From assembly GCF_003129485.1 (NCBI RefSeq), contig NZ_QFFG01000001.1, forward strand, positions 558,001 to 622,000: 64,000 nucleotides of DNA, in the 5' to 3' direction. The DNA comes from Polaribacter aquimarinus (GTDB lineage: Bacteria; Bacteroidota; Bacteroidia; Flavobacteriales; Flavobacteriaceae). The stretch's first letter is position 1, and the number at the start of each line of letters is the position of its first letter. The position numbers and the translations under genes are program-made. The notes under the pieces are model-generated. The model was not told where the DNA came from, made no database searches, and saw only the letters and a program-made list of their open reading frames with translations. This document shows positions 17,780 through 25,809 of the stretch, in pieces.

Positions 17780-17813
17780 TTTAATTTTGTTTTATATTTA
17801 TTTGCATTGAAAA

Positions 17814-19250
17814 CTAGTTTTTGTCTAATCGAGCATTCAACTTTTTCTTTAACTCTTTGACTAATTCTTTTTGTTCCTCAGCAATGTTTTTTGTTTCCTT
17901 TTCTTTTGATGTATGAGCATACAACTCTACAAATCCATCTTTATGAAGAGTCAACCTATGTGTTGATGTTCTAATCGTTGAAGCTTTATTATTGTAAGCT
18001 ATAGCGTCGTGTCCAGTAGTATTCGGTGCTTCTAATATCTTTTTTAGTGACACACCATAGCTATGTTCAGGAATTTCAATTCCAGCTAAATCGCATAGAG
18101 TTGGGAATATATCGACTGTTTCAACAATGGCATTTGCGTTAGCACCTTTATGTTTCATTTCTGGATAATGAATTATTAAAGGCGCATGTAACGATTCCTC
18201 GAACAAACTGTGTTTTCCCCAAATTGCATGTTCTCCTAAATGCCAACCATGGTCTCCCCAAAGTACAACAATAGTATTTTTGTCTGCTCCTGTTTTTTTT
18301 AATGTTGCAAGAATTTTGCCAACTTGAGCATCTGCAAAACTCACACATGCAGCATAATGACGACGCACATCATTAGCAAAATCAGCATCTGTATTAGGAT
18401 TTTTACCCCAACGTTTGTATTTCATAAATTCACCCGATTCATGCCATGTGGTTTTCCCTTTTGGTTTTTGAGGGTTTTTTATTTCGGGAAGGGCTACACC
18501 ATCGTACCTATCATAATACTTTTTTGGTGTACCAAAAGGTAGGTGTGGTTTTATAATTCCAACAGCTAGAAAAAATGGATTTTCATTATTGTTAGTAAGT
18601 GTTTTTAGTTGGTTTATAGCTTCATTTGTAATTGCTCCATCTGGATAAATATTGTCATCTCCTTCTACTGTCTCAAAAACATCCATATTGCCTGATTTTA
18701 CTCGAATTTGTCCATTGGCTAATCCATGCATTGCTCCGCGCGGATGTTCCCATTCTGCAACCGGCATCAAATGTTTATCCCATGCATTGGGCATTTCAAT
18801 TTTTGTACTATCATTCCAATTCTTACCACCTCTTCCTCCTGGGTGATGAGAAACTTTCCCTACAGAAATTGTCGTATAACCATGTGCTTTAAACCACTCT
18901 GGCATACTTTTATCTATTTCTTGATTACCTTCGTTTATTTTATTTGCTCTTCGAAAAAGTGCATTATTTCCTGCTGGACCATATTGTCCTGTCAGTAAGG
19001 TATATCTAGATGGTCCACAACTTGGAGAATTTACAAAATGTCTTTGAAATTTAACTCCCTTTTCTGCTAAGGCGTCAATATTTGGAGAACTGATATACTT
19101 AGCTCCGAAACTCTTTAACTCTGGACGGAGATCATCCACACAAATGAGTAAAACATTAGGTTTTTGAGTAACTTGTACTTTTTTACAATTCGTTATTATA
19201 AAAAAAGAAAATATAGTGTAAAAAAAAGGCAGTATTTTTTTAACTCTCAT
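17814..19250 (-). CDS. S1-family sulfatase, iduronate-2-sulfatase-like (CGPSR type)
   Basis: This is an exported lipoprotein sulfatase with a lipobox-like ITNC (C22). It has the metal-binding CVDDLRPEL at 37-45, formylglycine motif CGPSR at 78-82, GKVSHHPG near residue 135, and a KPHLPF segment near residue 237. These features resemble human iduronate-2-sulfatase and the S1_7 group. In algal-glycan loci this group often acts on sulfated rhamnose or uronate-linked units. It is the first gene of a transcription segment: a 430-base gap with a conserved 38-base element and a gene remnant lies upstream. The isomerase and GH106 genes follow at 34 and 11 bases. Confidence 0.88.
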   Translation of the reverse strand: MRVKKILPFFYTIFSFFIITNCKKVQVTQKPNVLLICVDDLRPELKSFGAKYISSPNIDALAEKGVKFQRHFVNSPSCGPSRYTLLTGQYGPAGNNALFRRANKINEGNQEIDKSMPEWFKAHGYTTISVGKVSHHPGGRGGKNWNDSTKIEMPNAWDKHLMPVAEWEHPRGAMHGLANGQIRVKSGNMDVFETVEGDDNIYPDGAITNEAINQLKTLTNNNENPFFLAVGIIKPHLPFGTPKKYYDRYDGVALPEIKNPQKPKGKTTWHESGEFMKYKRWGKNPNTDADFANDVRRHYAACVSFADAQVGKILATLKKTGADKNTIVVLWGDHGWHLGEHAIWGKHSLFEESLHAPLIIHYPEMKHKGANANAIVETVDIFPTLCDLAGIEIPEHSYGVSLKKILEAPNTTGHDAIAYNNKASTIRTSTHRLTLHKDGFVELYAHTSKEKETKNIAEEQKELVKELKKKLNARLDKN

Positions 19251-19450
19251 TATTATATTCTTAATTAATTTTTTTTATCGTTTTCAATTGTCTTCTCAAA
19301 TTTTCTTTTTGATTTAAACTTCCTGAATCAATACTAAATAATTAAATATTGAAAAAGATTTTTGATCATTAATAGCATTTTTTGATTTATTCAAAACGAA
19401 AGTTCTTATAATAGTTAAAAGTAAATTACGTAGAAAACGACACAAATAAC

Positions 19451-19488
19451 AATTGACGTTTTGATATATTTATTACACAAAATGATAT
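19451..19488. promoter_or_regulatory. 38-base conserved element, copy 1
   Basis: This sequence matches 50305-50342 at 34 of 38 positions. It contains a direct repeat of TGATAT with a 21-base period (two helical turns), a layout common for AraC-type sites. It stands about 200 bases before the sulfatase start at 19250, in the same orientation relative to the minus-strand gene as copy 2 is to the GH78 gene at 50147. Confidence 0.6.
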
Positions 19489-19523
19489 CAATTATTACAA
19501 TGCGTTGTTCTAAATTATCTTAT

Positions 19524-19643
19524 TTAGATTTCAATATACAATTCACTTACTTTTTTTAATCTATCTCTATCCAGTTCTACACCAAAACCTGGTTCTGATT
19601 TATAAGAGTAATAACCATTGCTTCCTTTTTAGGAGCTAAACTT
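19524..19643 (-). pseudogene. Decayed 3' tail of an enolase-superfamily gene
   Basis: Read on the minus strand this stretch encodes the last 35-40 residues of a protein very like the end of the intact gene at 22866-24095. Shared blocks are NGYYSY, PGFGVE and DRLKKVSEL, with a stop codon at the same place (19524-19526). A missing T in the run at 19625-19630 shifts the frame and brings an immediate stop. Homology ends near 19643 and no start or body is present. It is a remnant, not a gene. Confidence 0.88.
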
Positions 19644-19680
19644 CATCATTTTTATTCACTAAAACACCAATCCTTTAAAT

Positions 19681-20397
19681 CTATTTAAAATGCTTCATAA
19701 TTTCTTTAGTAATCAACTCATGACCTTTTTCATTGGGATGATTTATTTGTGCCATATACTTTTTAAGTTTCTTCTTTTTAGAATATAAGAATTCAAAAGC
19801 CTTATAACTATCAACTAATTCAACTTTATAAGTCTGAGCTAGTTTTCTTATCTGATTAGCATGTTGCCAGAGTTTATTTTTAGGGTTATTATAATCAACC
19901 CTAGTGTCTGGGGATGGTGTTAACAGTATAACATGTATGTTATTTTTTAAAGCGCTTTCTATCATATATTCCCATGCTTGCTTTGCCTTTTCCAAACCTA
20001 TTTTTCTATCATTTAAGCCATAATCTATACATAAGACATCTGGTTTATGATTTAAGACTTCATTATCAAACCTTTTTACACCTTTTACTGAATTTTCTCC
20101 ACCAACTGCTGTAACAATAGCATTTACTACAGCATAAGGATATTTTTCTTTGATTTTTCTTAAAACCTGATACGGGTAAGAAGACAACGTGTTTACCATA
20201 GGTGTTTTAAAATATCCCGAAGGCACACTATGCCCATGAAATACAATGTTTATAGTTTTATTGTTTGGCCATTTCTTTTTGAGTTCTTTCTTTATTTCCA
20301 ATAAATAATCTTGGTCTTTTTTACTTTCGATTTCTACAACTTGAGCAAAAGTGAACTGGCATAAAAGAAATACCGCATAAAAATAATTTCTCAACAT
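19681..20397 (-). CDS. Exported SGNH/GDSL-family hydrolase
   Basis: This is probably a carbohydrate esterase that removes acetyl or similar groups from the glycan. A signal peptide covers residues 1-18. The SGNH blocks are visible: HGHSVPSG (residues 54-61, with S57 as candidate nucleophile), GG near 100, the Asn block YGLNDR (about 125-130), and NHPNEKGH near the end, with the His placed where the family needs it and Asn in place of the usual Asp three residues earlier. Length of 238 residues fits the family. It follows the GH78 gene by 65 bases and was probably brought in with it, since the enolase tail remnant lies directly downstream. Confidence 0.82.
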   Translation of the reverse strand: MLRNYFYAVFLLCQFTFAQVVEIESKKDQDYLLEIKKELKKKWPNNKTINIVFHGHSVPSGYFKTPMVNTLSSYPYQVLRKIKEKYPYAVVNAIVTAVGGENSVKGVKRFDNEVLNHKPDVLCIDYGLNDRKIGLEKAKQAWEYMIESALKNNIHVILLTPSPDTRVDYNNPKNKLWQHANQIRKLAQTYKVELVDSYKAFEFLYSKKKKLKKYMAQINHPNEKGHELITKEIMKHFK

Positions 20398-20462
20398 ATT
20401 TTAAAACAAATTAACCTAATAATAAATCTCTAATTCTGAAAAGGTATAACTAAAATATTTAA

Positions 20463-22811
20463 TTACTTATAAATAGCCTCTAACTCCCAATTCCCCGATA
20501 ATAATACAAATTTCAAATACCTCATATCTTCTCCTTTAAAAAGAACACCTTTGATTTTCTTTTTTATTTTACCTTTACTCCACACACATTTTCCATTAAC
20601 ATAAACCTTGTCAATTGTTTTTTCTGTTTTCGGAATTCCGATAATTGCTTCTGTTTCTTTTGGTGAACTTAAGTTTAGTTGATATTCTAACTCACTAACA
20701 TGTATTTCGACATCTATATCTCCTTTTACAGTAGGAATGGTTTTCTTTATATTTTCAAGATGCACCAATGCGGGCATAATTTCAAATTCACTCCAAGCCA
20801 CTTTTGTTGGTCTAACTCCTGCAATATGTTTAGATAAAATAGTATTTGGAGCATTCCAAGCATGATTGTAGCTACCTCCTCTTGGAAACATTTCATATAA
20901 GGTAGACATCGTTTTTTTATCTACTTGACTTTGATATTGCACTTTCATTCTTTCTAAAGATGCTTTATATCTTCCTGCAATACACATAGCTTCTTCTGCA
21001 ATCCATTCAAAATGTGGACTTGAAAAACGATTTGGAATTAAGACATTATCAACGATTTGATTGTAATAATCTGGATTTGCAATTCCAGAAACAATAGCAA
21101 TCGCATTTGCTCTATCATCTTTAAATTTATCCACATTCGTACTATAAAACCCATTCTTCCAATACGCTTTATCAAACGCAGGTTTCATGACATCCATTCT
21201 TTCTGAATACCATTTTATATCTTCGGTCTTACCTAAAACTTCTGCCATTTTTTTAGCTTCTTTTAAAGCTAAGTAATAGAATGCCATTTGAATAGGTTGT
21301 TCATCTATCGTCTTTTTTACTCCCCAATCTACCCAATTCCAAGAATCAGGGCTTTTTCCTTTACGATATTCTGGTAATCCATTTTCTTGCATTGGAAACA
21401 ATGCTAAATAATCATACACAAACGGGTAGGCTTTTTCTAAGGTTTCTTTGTCTCCTGTGTTTAAGTAGTAAGGCCAAATTCCTTGAGCAATAAATTGCAA
21501 ACTTTGCGCTACCAATTCTCGAACTCTTAATGGGCCTAAAGCTCCCATGACTCCGTTTTCGCTAAATGCTGTGGTTTGCAAAATTGCTTTTTTTAACAAT
21601 TGACGTCCAGCATTATCCATGGAATAAAACAAATACCCAACTTGATCTGCAACATCTCCAATCCACAATGCTCGTTCTCTATCCGGACAGTCCATAAAAT
21701 TATCTCTAGCACACACAAACAAAGTATTATTACCCATCCACCATAAACGCTGATAAAACGGATCATCAATTTCAAATTTACCTGCCATTTCACCAACACT
21801 CATCCACCTGTACTTCAAAGCGTTTACTTTAACCCCTTTTGGAATGGTGTATCTAATTTCATGACCGTTCATCCAAGAAAAACTTTCAAAAGATTGTTTG
21901 CCTTCTTTCGTTATATAAGTTGCATTAATTCTATTCAATCTATTATCAGTAGTTATAAAAATAGTATCCCCAGCTTTCGCTTCAATCTCTAAATAGGGTG
22001 TAATCTGTTTATTAAAAGGCAATTTTGCTTTTAACATTTTTCCATCGCTTACAAATGGAAGTTTTAAAGTCTCATGATTTTCATAGTTTTCCAAACCATG
22101 ATTAATTAAGTGCGGAACTATATTAGGTTCTACGTTATACCATGGTGCGACTCCTAATTTTCCTTTTTCAACAGCTCTTGGCCAATTTTCATCATTAAAA
22201 TCAGTTTTATACCATGCTTTTTCCGACCAATCTCCTATCGATTTTTGCGCATCAAACAATACATTATATTGCACTATTGCTTTGCTAGATGGGGCAATTG
22301 TATTATCATACCCAGGGTGTTGTAATGCTTTCCAAGATGCATCAGAAACAACGGGCTGATTTCCTATATTAGCAGAAAACAACAATCCTCCTTTTCCACT
22401 ATCAATATGTGTCCCTTTGTGTGTTTCTCGTCCCCAATACCAAGCTAAAATCGCGATTGTATTTTCTCCTTTTTTTAAATATGGTTGAATATTTACAGTA
22501 TCATACCAAGAATTTGTTGGTGTAATTTTCTGTTTTCTATTCCATTCTCCAGCTTGACTTGGCCCTCGTGACAAACCACCTTCAAATAAGACCATTTCAC
22601 CATTGATCCATAGCCAAAATTTACTATCTACGGCTATTAATGCTTCTACCTTTTCAGGTACTTCATCTAGAGTGATTATTTTTCTAAAACTCATCCAAGT
22701 ATTAGAAGGGCCATCTTCTTGTTGCCATATCCACTGGGCATTATTCCATTCGTTTGAAAATGCAAATGAAAAATAAAAAGTAAAGAGTATTAATAATATA
22801 TTTTTTCTCAT
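20463..22811 (-). CDS. GH78-type alpha-L-rhamnosidase (short form)
   Basis: This is an exported (alpha/alpha)6-barrel glycosidase with a signal peptide at residues 1-19. N-terminal beta domains (about 20-330) open with WNNAQWIWQQEDGPSNTW and include a lectin-like jelly roll with LKKGENTIAI. The GH78 acid motif reads CPDRERALWIGD near residue 377. The candidate catalytic base E is in TLYEMFPRGGSYNHAW near residue 639, where longer GH78 enzymes have WE or WPE. A C-terminal beta-sandwich closes the protein. It is a paralogue of the gene at 36354-38726, with the same architecture and motifs. It has no N-terminal Ig-like domain, unlike the 921-, 1078- and 1095-residue copies. Confidence 0.85.
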   Translation of the reverse strand: MRKNILLILFTFYFSFAFSNEWNNAQWIWQQEDGPSNTWMSFRKIITLDEVPEKVEALIAVDSKFWLWINGEMVLFEGGLSRGPSQAGEWNRKQKITPTNSWYDTVNIQPYLKKGENTIAILAWYWGRETHKGTHIDSGKGGLLFSANIGNQPVVSDASWKALQHPGYDNTIAPSSKAIVQYNVLFDAQKSIGDWSEKAWYKTDFNDENWPRAVEKGKLGVAPWYNVEPNIVPHLINHGLENYENHETLKLPFVSDGKMLKAKLPFNKQITPYLEIEAKAGDTIFITTDNRLNRINATYITKEGKQSFESFSWMNGHEIRYTIPKGVKVNALKYRWMSVGEMAGKFEIDDPFYQRLWWMGNNTLFVCARDNFMDCPDRERALWIGDVADQVGYLFYSMDNAGRQLLKKAILQTTAFSENGVMGALGPLRVRELVAQSLQFIAQGIWPYYLNTGDKETLEKAYPFVYDYLALFPMQENGLPEYRKGKSPDSWNWVDWGVKKTIDEQPIQMAFYYLALKEAKKMAEVLGKTEDIKWYSERMDVMKPAFDKAYWKNGFYSTNVDKFKDDRANAIAIVSGIANPDYYNQIVDNVLIPNRFSSPHFEWIAEEAMCIAGRYKASLERMKVQYQSQVDKKTMSTLYEMFPRGGSYNHAWNAPNTILSKHIAGVRPTKVAWSEFEIMPALVHLENIKKTIPTVKGDIDVEIHVSELEYQLNLSSPKETEAIIGIPKTEKTIDKVYVNGKCVWSKGKIKKKIKGVLFKGEDMRYLKFVLLSGNWELEAIYK

Positions 22812-22865
22812 AATTGTTGTGCTTTGTTTCTCTGTTTGTATTATTTTACTACTTAGTTTTATTTT

Positions 22866-24095
22866 CTAAACCTCTATGTGTAACTCACTTACTTTTTTCA
22901 AACGGTCAGCATCTATTTCTACACCAAATCCAGGTGCAGGATTATAGCTATAATACCCGTTTGCTTCTTTTTTAGTAGCTAAACTTTGTAAACACTCTAA
23001 ATAGATTTTAGAATCTTCCTTTTTCTCAATGGCTTCTACCCAAGTCGCTCCCACACCAATGGCTATTTGTTGCCAAGCAGAACAAGCTGGCCCAACCAAA
23101 CTATCGTCTCCAATCATGACTTTTGCGCCTATTTCTTTTACTTTATTTGCTAGTTGGGCTGTTTGGGTAAAACTTCCCATTGTAGAAGGATGTAAATTGT
23201 AAATGCGTCCCATTCCTGCTTTCATTGTATTTATACCTTTCCAAGCAGGTCGCATGGGGGCATCTGGAATTAGGGTTAAATCTCCAACCATCTTTTGTAG
23301 CTCTATCCACTGCTTTGTTTTTAAATGCGCTGGATCTTCAATAGCATTCAAACCATTTTCCTTAAAACGGTTTAAAATAGATTTCAACCCATCTAATGAT
23401 TCCCATTTTTTATATCCCTTATTAACATCTGAAATCACGACTGCTTCATCGCCTAAAACATCTCTAATTGTATTGAGCAACTTCATATCCACAGTTTCAT
23501 CTCCATACATTTTAAATTTCATGTGATGCCCTAAGTTTTGTTCAATACTTTTTTCAGCCTCCTCTCTAACTTTTTTCTCGTCTTTGTCTAGTATACAATA
23601 TAAACCCGGAACCGCATTTCGTCCAGTCAAACCTAATAACTCTACTGCTGATTTATTTTGAATTCTTCCCGATAAGTCCAAAAGCCCCATGTCTAACGAT
23701 TCTAACATTTTTAAAGAACGTTTTGAACCTAAAACTTGCTCTGATGCTAATAATTTTTGAGCCTCTCCAATTGTCAAACCTTTAAATTGCTTTAAATATG
23801 CAACCCATTCAGTCGGTTTATAATCTGGATTGTTTTTTGAAGCTGGCGTTTCTGTCCATCCATAAAAATCACCTGCAGATATTTTAATAAACAAATGCTG
23901 ACGGTTGTGCCAAGTTCCCCAAGAAAAATATCGAGGAATGTTTATATCATATCGAAACAACTCAATTTTTGTAATCTTTTCATTTAAATATTCCGTTCCA
24001 TTTTTACTACCACAAGCGGATAATAATGGATATGTTACACCTAAAATGCCAAGTGCCGACATGTTTTTTATAAAATCGCGTCTGTTTGTTTTCAT
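22866..24095 (-). CDS. Exported enolase-superfamily protein (mandelate racemase/muconate-lactonising type)
   Basis: The start at 24095 is preferred because it puts MKTNRRDFIKN at the N-terminus and avoids overlap with the upstream sulfatase; a start at 24110 is also open. The N-terminus combines a twin-arginine-like NRRDF with a lipobox-like SAC, so the protein is exported. The barrel domain shows a lysine-rich strand (KFKMYG) and the metal ligands of the superfamily: D in ISDVNKGY, E in IEDPA, and D in LIPDAPMR. The C-terminal segment GDDSLVGPACSAWQQ is also typical. Members dehydrate or epimerise acid sugars, so a uronate or aldonate product of the glycan is plausible, but export of such an enzyme is unusual. 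A decayed copy of its 3' end lies at 19524-19643. Confidence 0.78.
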   Translation of the reverse strand: MKTNRRDFIKNMSALGILGVTYPLLSACGSKNGTEYLNEKITKIELFRYDINIPRYFSWGTWHNRQHLFIKISAGDFYGWTETPASKNNPDYKPTEWVAYLKQFKGLTIGEAQKLLASEQVLGSKRSLKMLESLDMGLLDLSGRIQNKSAVELLGLTGRNAVPGLYCILDKDEKKVREEAEKSIEQNLGHHMKFKMYGDETVDMKLLNTIRDVLGDEAVVISDVNKGYKKWESLDGLKSILNRFKENGLNAIEDPAHLKTKQWIELQKMVGDLTLIPDAPMRPAWKGINTMKAGMGRIYNLHPSTMGSFTQTAQLANKVKEIGAKVMIGDDSLVGPACSAWQQIAIGVGATWVEAIEKKEDSKIYLECLQSLATKKEANGYYSYNPAPGFGVEIDADRLKKVSELHIEV

Positions 24096-24096
24096 T

Positions 24097-25584
24097 TTAC
24101 CAAGAATCATTCATAGAAGTTAGTAACCGTGCTAATTCATTTTCCATTTGGGCATCTAAAGTTGGATTTTCTCCCCAAATATTTTTCATCTGATAAGGGT
24201 CTTTAACATCATTATAGAGGTAATGAAACTTATCCCCACTTTCGTGTTTCACTACCGCGTATGTATAATCTTTTGTTCTAAAACCACGAGCATCTCCTTT
24301 AGAGGCAAAGCTTTTCCCTCCAAAGTATAATTGCTTTTCTGGACGATTTACAGGCTTATCAAAAAATAAATCTGCATAATTTTTACCATCAACTACGTTT
24401 GGTATTTTATCTTCCATTCCCATTAATCCTAATAAAGTAGGCATATAATCAGGCACACTTAATAAAATATCATCGGTTTTTGGTTTTACAGTTTTTGGGT
24501 AATGTACTATTAAAGGAATTTTAAACGCTTCTTTAAACCATACATTTTTATGCATCAATCCTTGACTTCCCAACATTTCACCGTGATCGGCAGAAAAAAC
24601 GATGATGGTGTTTTCATATAACCCTGCTTCTTTTAGTTTTGCTATGACACGACCTATCTGGTCATCAACGCCATTTACAGAGGCAAAATAATCTGTAGCC
24701 TGATCCAAACGCTTTTCTACACCATGGTCTCCTCTTTTTAAATCATAGTTGTCATTAAACTGAACATTTGGTCTGTTCAAAACATCTTTGTGACTCATCC
24801 CTTCATAATGTTTTCTGTAGCGTTCTGGCACTTGTTTAAAAGGTGTATGAGGTGGATTTATTGACCAAAACAAAGCAAAAGGCTCATCAGATTTTCTTTG
24901 CTTTTCATTATTATTTAGATAGTCAATAATAACATCTGCTTCATGTTCTGCAGACCATTTTTTGATATATATTTTTTCATCTTCTTTGGCATTGGTCGTC
25001 CAATAATAAGGCACGTTATGCCTATTGTGCGTTCCGTAAGCATACCAAAAAGAAAAGCCATGTCTTCTATCTGGTGGACACCACGTATCCCAAACTCTTT
25101 TTACATTTGGAGGTGTAGGCTCCGGACCATCTAAATGCCATTTACCCACGTAACCTGCACTGTATCCATTATCTACTAAAACATCAGAAAAACAGATTTC
25201 ATCTTTCTTTAAATAGTTCCCTAATGCTGTTCTTTGAGAATTACAATTTTCCACAACTCCTGTTGATAGCGAGTAACGGCCTGTCATAAGCATTGCTCTG
25301 TACGGGCTACATAATGGATTGTTGGCTACTGCTTCAGAAAAAAACACACCTTCTTTTGCCAATTGGTCCAAATTGGGAGTATGTACAGGGTCTTCTTTTA
25401 AAAATCCTAATGAGGCTTGTCTGTACTGATCTGCAAAAATGAACAGTAAATTAGGTTTGTTTTTTACAATTTCTTTTTCTTCTTTGGATGTGTTTTTACA
25501 CGAATATATACTAGATAGAATTAATCCAAGAATTATTAGATTTTTAGATATCGTCTTTTTTGTATATTGATTTAATCTGTTCAT
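24097..25584 (-). CDS. S1-family sulfatase lipoprotein (CSPYR type)
   Basis: This is an exported sulfatase with a lipobox-like YSC (C29). The metal-binding start reads FADQYRQ (50-56) in place of the usual DD pair, so the second acidic ligand is Gln, as in several S1 subfamilies. The formylglycine motif is CSPYR at 92-96, with Tyr where most have Ser or Thr. VGKWHLDGPEP near residue 165 and FSADHGEMLG near residue 328 complete the active site. The stop is one base from the enolase-superfamily start, so the two are translationally close. The 225 bases upstream hold only a GH106 remnant. The substrate position is unknown. Confidence 0.87.
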   Translation of the reverse strand: MNRLNQYTKKTISKNLIILGLILSSIYSCKNTSKEEKEIVKNKPNLLFIFADQYRQASLGFLKEDPVHTPNLDQLAKEGVFFSEAVANNPLCSPYRAMLMTGRYSLSTGVVENCNSQRTALGNYLKKDEICFSDVLVDNGYSAGYVGKWHLDGPEPTPPNVKRVWDTWCPPDRRHGFSFWYAYGTHNRHNVPYYWTTNAKEDEKIYIKKWSAEHEADVIIDYLNNNEKQRKSDEPFALFWSINPPHTPFKQVPERYRKHYEGMSHKDVLNRPNVQFNDNYDLKRGDHGVEKRLDQATDYFASVNGVDDQIGRVIAKLKEAGLYENTIIVFSADHGEMLGSQGLMHKNVWFKEAFKIPLIVHYPKTVKPKTDDILLSVPDYMPTLLGLMGMEDKIPNVVDGKNYADLFFDKPVNRPEKQLYFGGKSFASKGDARGFRTKDYTYAVVKHESGDKFHYLYNDVKDPYQMKNIWGENPTLDAQMENELARLLTSMNDSW

Positions 25585-25614
25585 TTTTAATGTAAAGTTT
25601 AACTAACTAATCGT

Positions 25615-25795
25615 TTATAGTTTCAATACTTACTAGACCTAACAATTTCGAAGGCTTTAATTTTGATTTTGGTTTCATATCATTAATTACTAACCAATTA
25701 TATTTTTCATTTTCTGGTCGTTGTTTGTTCTTTATCAATTGGTTCCTCTATAAATTAACCACTTCTATTTCCATTTAATTTTCTCCTTTCTTTTG
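25615..25795 (-). pseudogene. Decayed 3' tail of a GH106 rhamnosidase gene
   Basis: This stretch aligns almost base for base with the end of the intact GH106 gene (28604 to about 28790). It keeps the codons for IDKQ-like and VNL-RNQ segments, but a tryptophan codon has become TAG (the W in NLWRNQL) and the Q of GENQL has become TAA. One base is also lost next to the old stop. Only the last 55-60 codons remain. It fills the gap between a GH78 gene and a sulfatase gene. Confidence 0.88.
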
Positions 25796-25809
25796 CAATA
25801 CATATTCGC

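Larger units (their letters stand above)
19251..19680. other. 430-base intergenic stretch with control element and gene remnant
   Basis: The gap between the sulfatase start and the SGNH stop holds a 38-base element at 19451-19488 and the decayed tail of an enolase-superfamily gene at 19524-19643. The first 190 bases are AT-rich with nothing recognisable beyond a weak TTCCTG at 19320. Confidence 0.7.

Noticed and set aside
19320..19335. TTCCTG...AATACT resembling a regulon box before the sulfatase gene
   Set aside because: Both halves deviate and no -7-like element stands at the expected 21-base spacing.
23203..23526. 107-codon open frame on the plus strand
   Set aside because: It is antisense to the well-supported enolase-superfamily gene and has no recognisable motif.
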